In this document: positions 11,940 to 15,729 of the stretch, piece after piece
Position numbering within the stretch: position 1 is the stretch's first letter
Layout of the letters: each line of letters begins with the position of its first letter
DNA from: Chloroflexota bacterium
GTDB taxonomy: Bacteria > Chloroflexota > Dehalococcoidia > JACQGW01
Assembly (NCBI GenBank): GCA_016199325.1
Contig: JACQGW010000388.1
Coordinates: 1 to 15,729, forward strand
Direction: 5' to 3'
Length of the DNA stretch: 15,729 nt
Position numbers and translations under genes: made by a program
Notes under the pieces: model-generated
What the model saw: the letters and a program-made list of their open reading frames with translations, nothing else
Databases searched by the model: none
Told to the model about the DNA's origin: nothing

Positions 11940-12224
11940 ATGACAACCAGGCTGACGATTACGCTTCCTGAGGAGCTGAGCCGCCGTGCCAGGGCGCGTG
12001 CCGCACTGGAGGGCGTCAGCCTTTCGGCGGTGATCCGCAAGCACCTGGAGGAATTCGCCGCCGGTCTGGACGTGCTGGAAGAGGCGGCCGATCTGCGCGC
12101 GGTCCGGGAGATCGAGGCGCGCCTGGCTCGAGGCGAAGAGGCTGTTTACGACTGGGAGGAGACGTTTGGACCGCGACGGCACGAAGCGGCGCGAAAGGAC
12201 GCGAAGGGAGAGGGTGAAGAGTAG
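11940..12224 (+). CDS. Ribbon-helix-helix antitoxin (RelB/CopG-like) with repeat-derived C-terminus
   Basis: This 94-residue protein starts TTRLTITLPEELSRRARARAALEGVSLSAVIRKHLEEF, a ribbon-helix-helix DNA-binding domain (beta strand, then two helices, residues 2-40). The next segment LEEAADLRAVREIEARLARGEEAVYDWEE is the toxin-binding arm typical of RelB-like antitoxins. The stop is 5 nt before the toxin start, so they form a coupled pair, autoregulated as is usual for such systems (inference). The last 17 or so residues (FGPRRHEAARKDAKGEGEE) are encoded by a copy of the GACGTTTGGACC repeat, so the native C-terminus has been replaced or extended. A GGGAG-rich stretch precedes the ATG at 11940. 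Confidence 0.85.
   Translation: MTTRLTITLPEELSRRARARAALEGVSLSAVIRKHLEEFAAGLDVLEEAADLRAVREIEARLARGEEAVYDWEETFGPRRHEAARKDAKGEGEE
12161..12213 (+). repeat. GACGTTTGGACC repeat arm inside the antitoxin 3' end
   Basis: GACGTTTGGACC is identical to 9864-9875, and the following degenerate units (GCGACGGCACGAAGC, GGCGCGAAAGGACGCGAAG) align with the array there. It is a single arm, with no inverted partner nearby. It codes for the antitoxin tail and supplies the purine-rich stretch ahead of the toxin gene. Confidence 0.8.
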
Positions 12225-12229
12225 ACCGG

Positions 12230-12486
12230 ATGCCCTACCGGATCAGACTTACCGAGACGGCACGACGGGAAATAGACCACCTCCCGGGGCACGTACGCCA
12301 GCGCGTCCGGCGCCTGGTAGAGGATCTCGGGGACAACCCCATGTCAGCCCGCGCCGTCGAGCTTCGGGGGCTCCCAGGACGTTTCCGGATCCCGCTGCTC
12401 CACTGGCGCATCATCTACCGCGTCGATGACCAGGCCGAGACGGTCCTCGTGCTCACGGTCCGGCGCAAGCTCGGTCCTGAGACGTA

Positions 12487-12502
<16 letters not shown>
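12230..12502 (+). CDS. RelE/ParE family toxin
   Basis: This 90-residue protein has the RelE/ParE fold signature: [35 protein letters not shown], then [39 protein letters not shown]. Known RelE toxins cleave ribosome-bound mRNA and ParE toxins act on gyrase; the sequence does not separate these. The pattern [15 protein letters not shown] with a closing VRRKLG is closer to the RelE side (weak inference). It follows the antitoxin by 5 nt, and its ribosome-binding sequence lies in repeat-derived DNA. The 3' end overlaps by 16 nt the convergent 3' end of the large secreted protein gene. Confidence 0.9.

Positions 12503-15729
<3,227 letters not shown>

Overview
The window is high-GC bacterial DNA. 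Several traits suggest a Chloroflexota bacterium (inference): Thr-Pro linkers in a very large secreted protein, a GH99-like secreted protein with a tryptophan-rich LGFP-like tail, and a mostly leaderless, compact gene layout. No rRNA or other decisive marker gene is present, so the assignment is tentative.

Layout. Bases 1-718 (+) hold the 3' end of a type I restriction R subunit (HsdR), translationally coupled to a YgjP-like zinc metallopeptidase. Bases 719-923 hold no gene that I can support. Bases 924-1170 (-) carry tRNA-Leu(UAA) and tRNA-Cys(GCA), with a terminator-like hairpin between them and a candidate promoter upstream. From 11706 down to 1372 all the protein genes lie on the minus strand. 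In reading order they are a secreted GH99-like protein, the transcription-repair coupling factor Mfd, a PD-(D/E)XK nuclease-like protein, a NusG/RfaH-type elongation factor, a nucleotide-sugar 6-dehydrogenase and an NAD-dependent sugar epimerase. The last three look like the edge of a surface-polysaccharide locus with its own antitermination factor. Bases 11940-12502 (+) hold a ribbon-helix-helix antitoxin and a RelE/ParE toxin. Bases 12487-15729 (-) hold most of a huge modular secreted protein that runs off the right edge.

The most striking content is repetitive DNA that invades coding sequence. Family 1 is a degenerate heptanucleotide (consensus GTCGGCA / TGCCGAC). It forms long tandem arrays that occur as inverted pairs: one pair lies wholly inside mfd (8458-8639) and a second spans the mfd 3' end and the nuclease 5' end (5633-5957). 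The consensus heptamer has no stop codon in any of the six frames, so it reads through as 7-residue protein repeats (SRQSAVG or TADCRLP types). Family 2 is a degenerate CCAAGA-rich array present as two copies in opposite orientation (1278-1343 and 9635-9722); the second copy extends the mfd open frame upstream of its likely start. Family 3 begins GACGTTTGGACC. It is present as an inverted pair flanked by GC-rich palindromes (9836-10051), and a third copy forms the C-terminal tail of the antitoxin. These repeats look recently active and have altered the ends or interior of at least three genes (mfd, the nuclease gene and the antitoxin gene).
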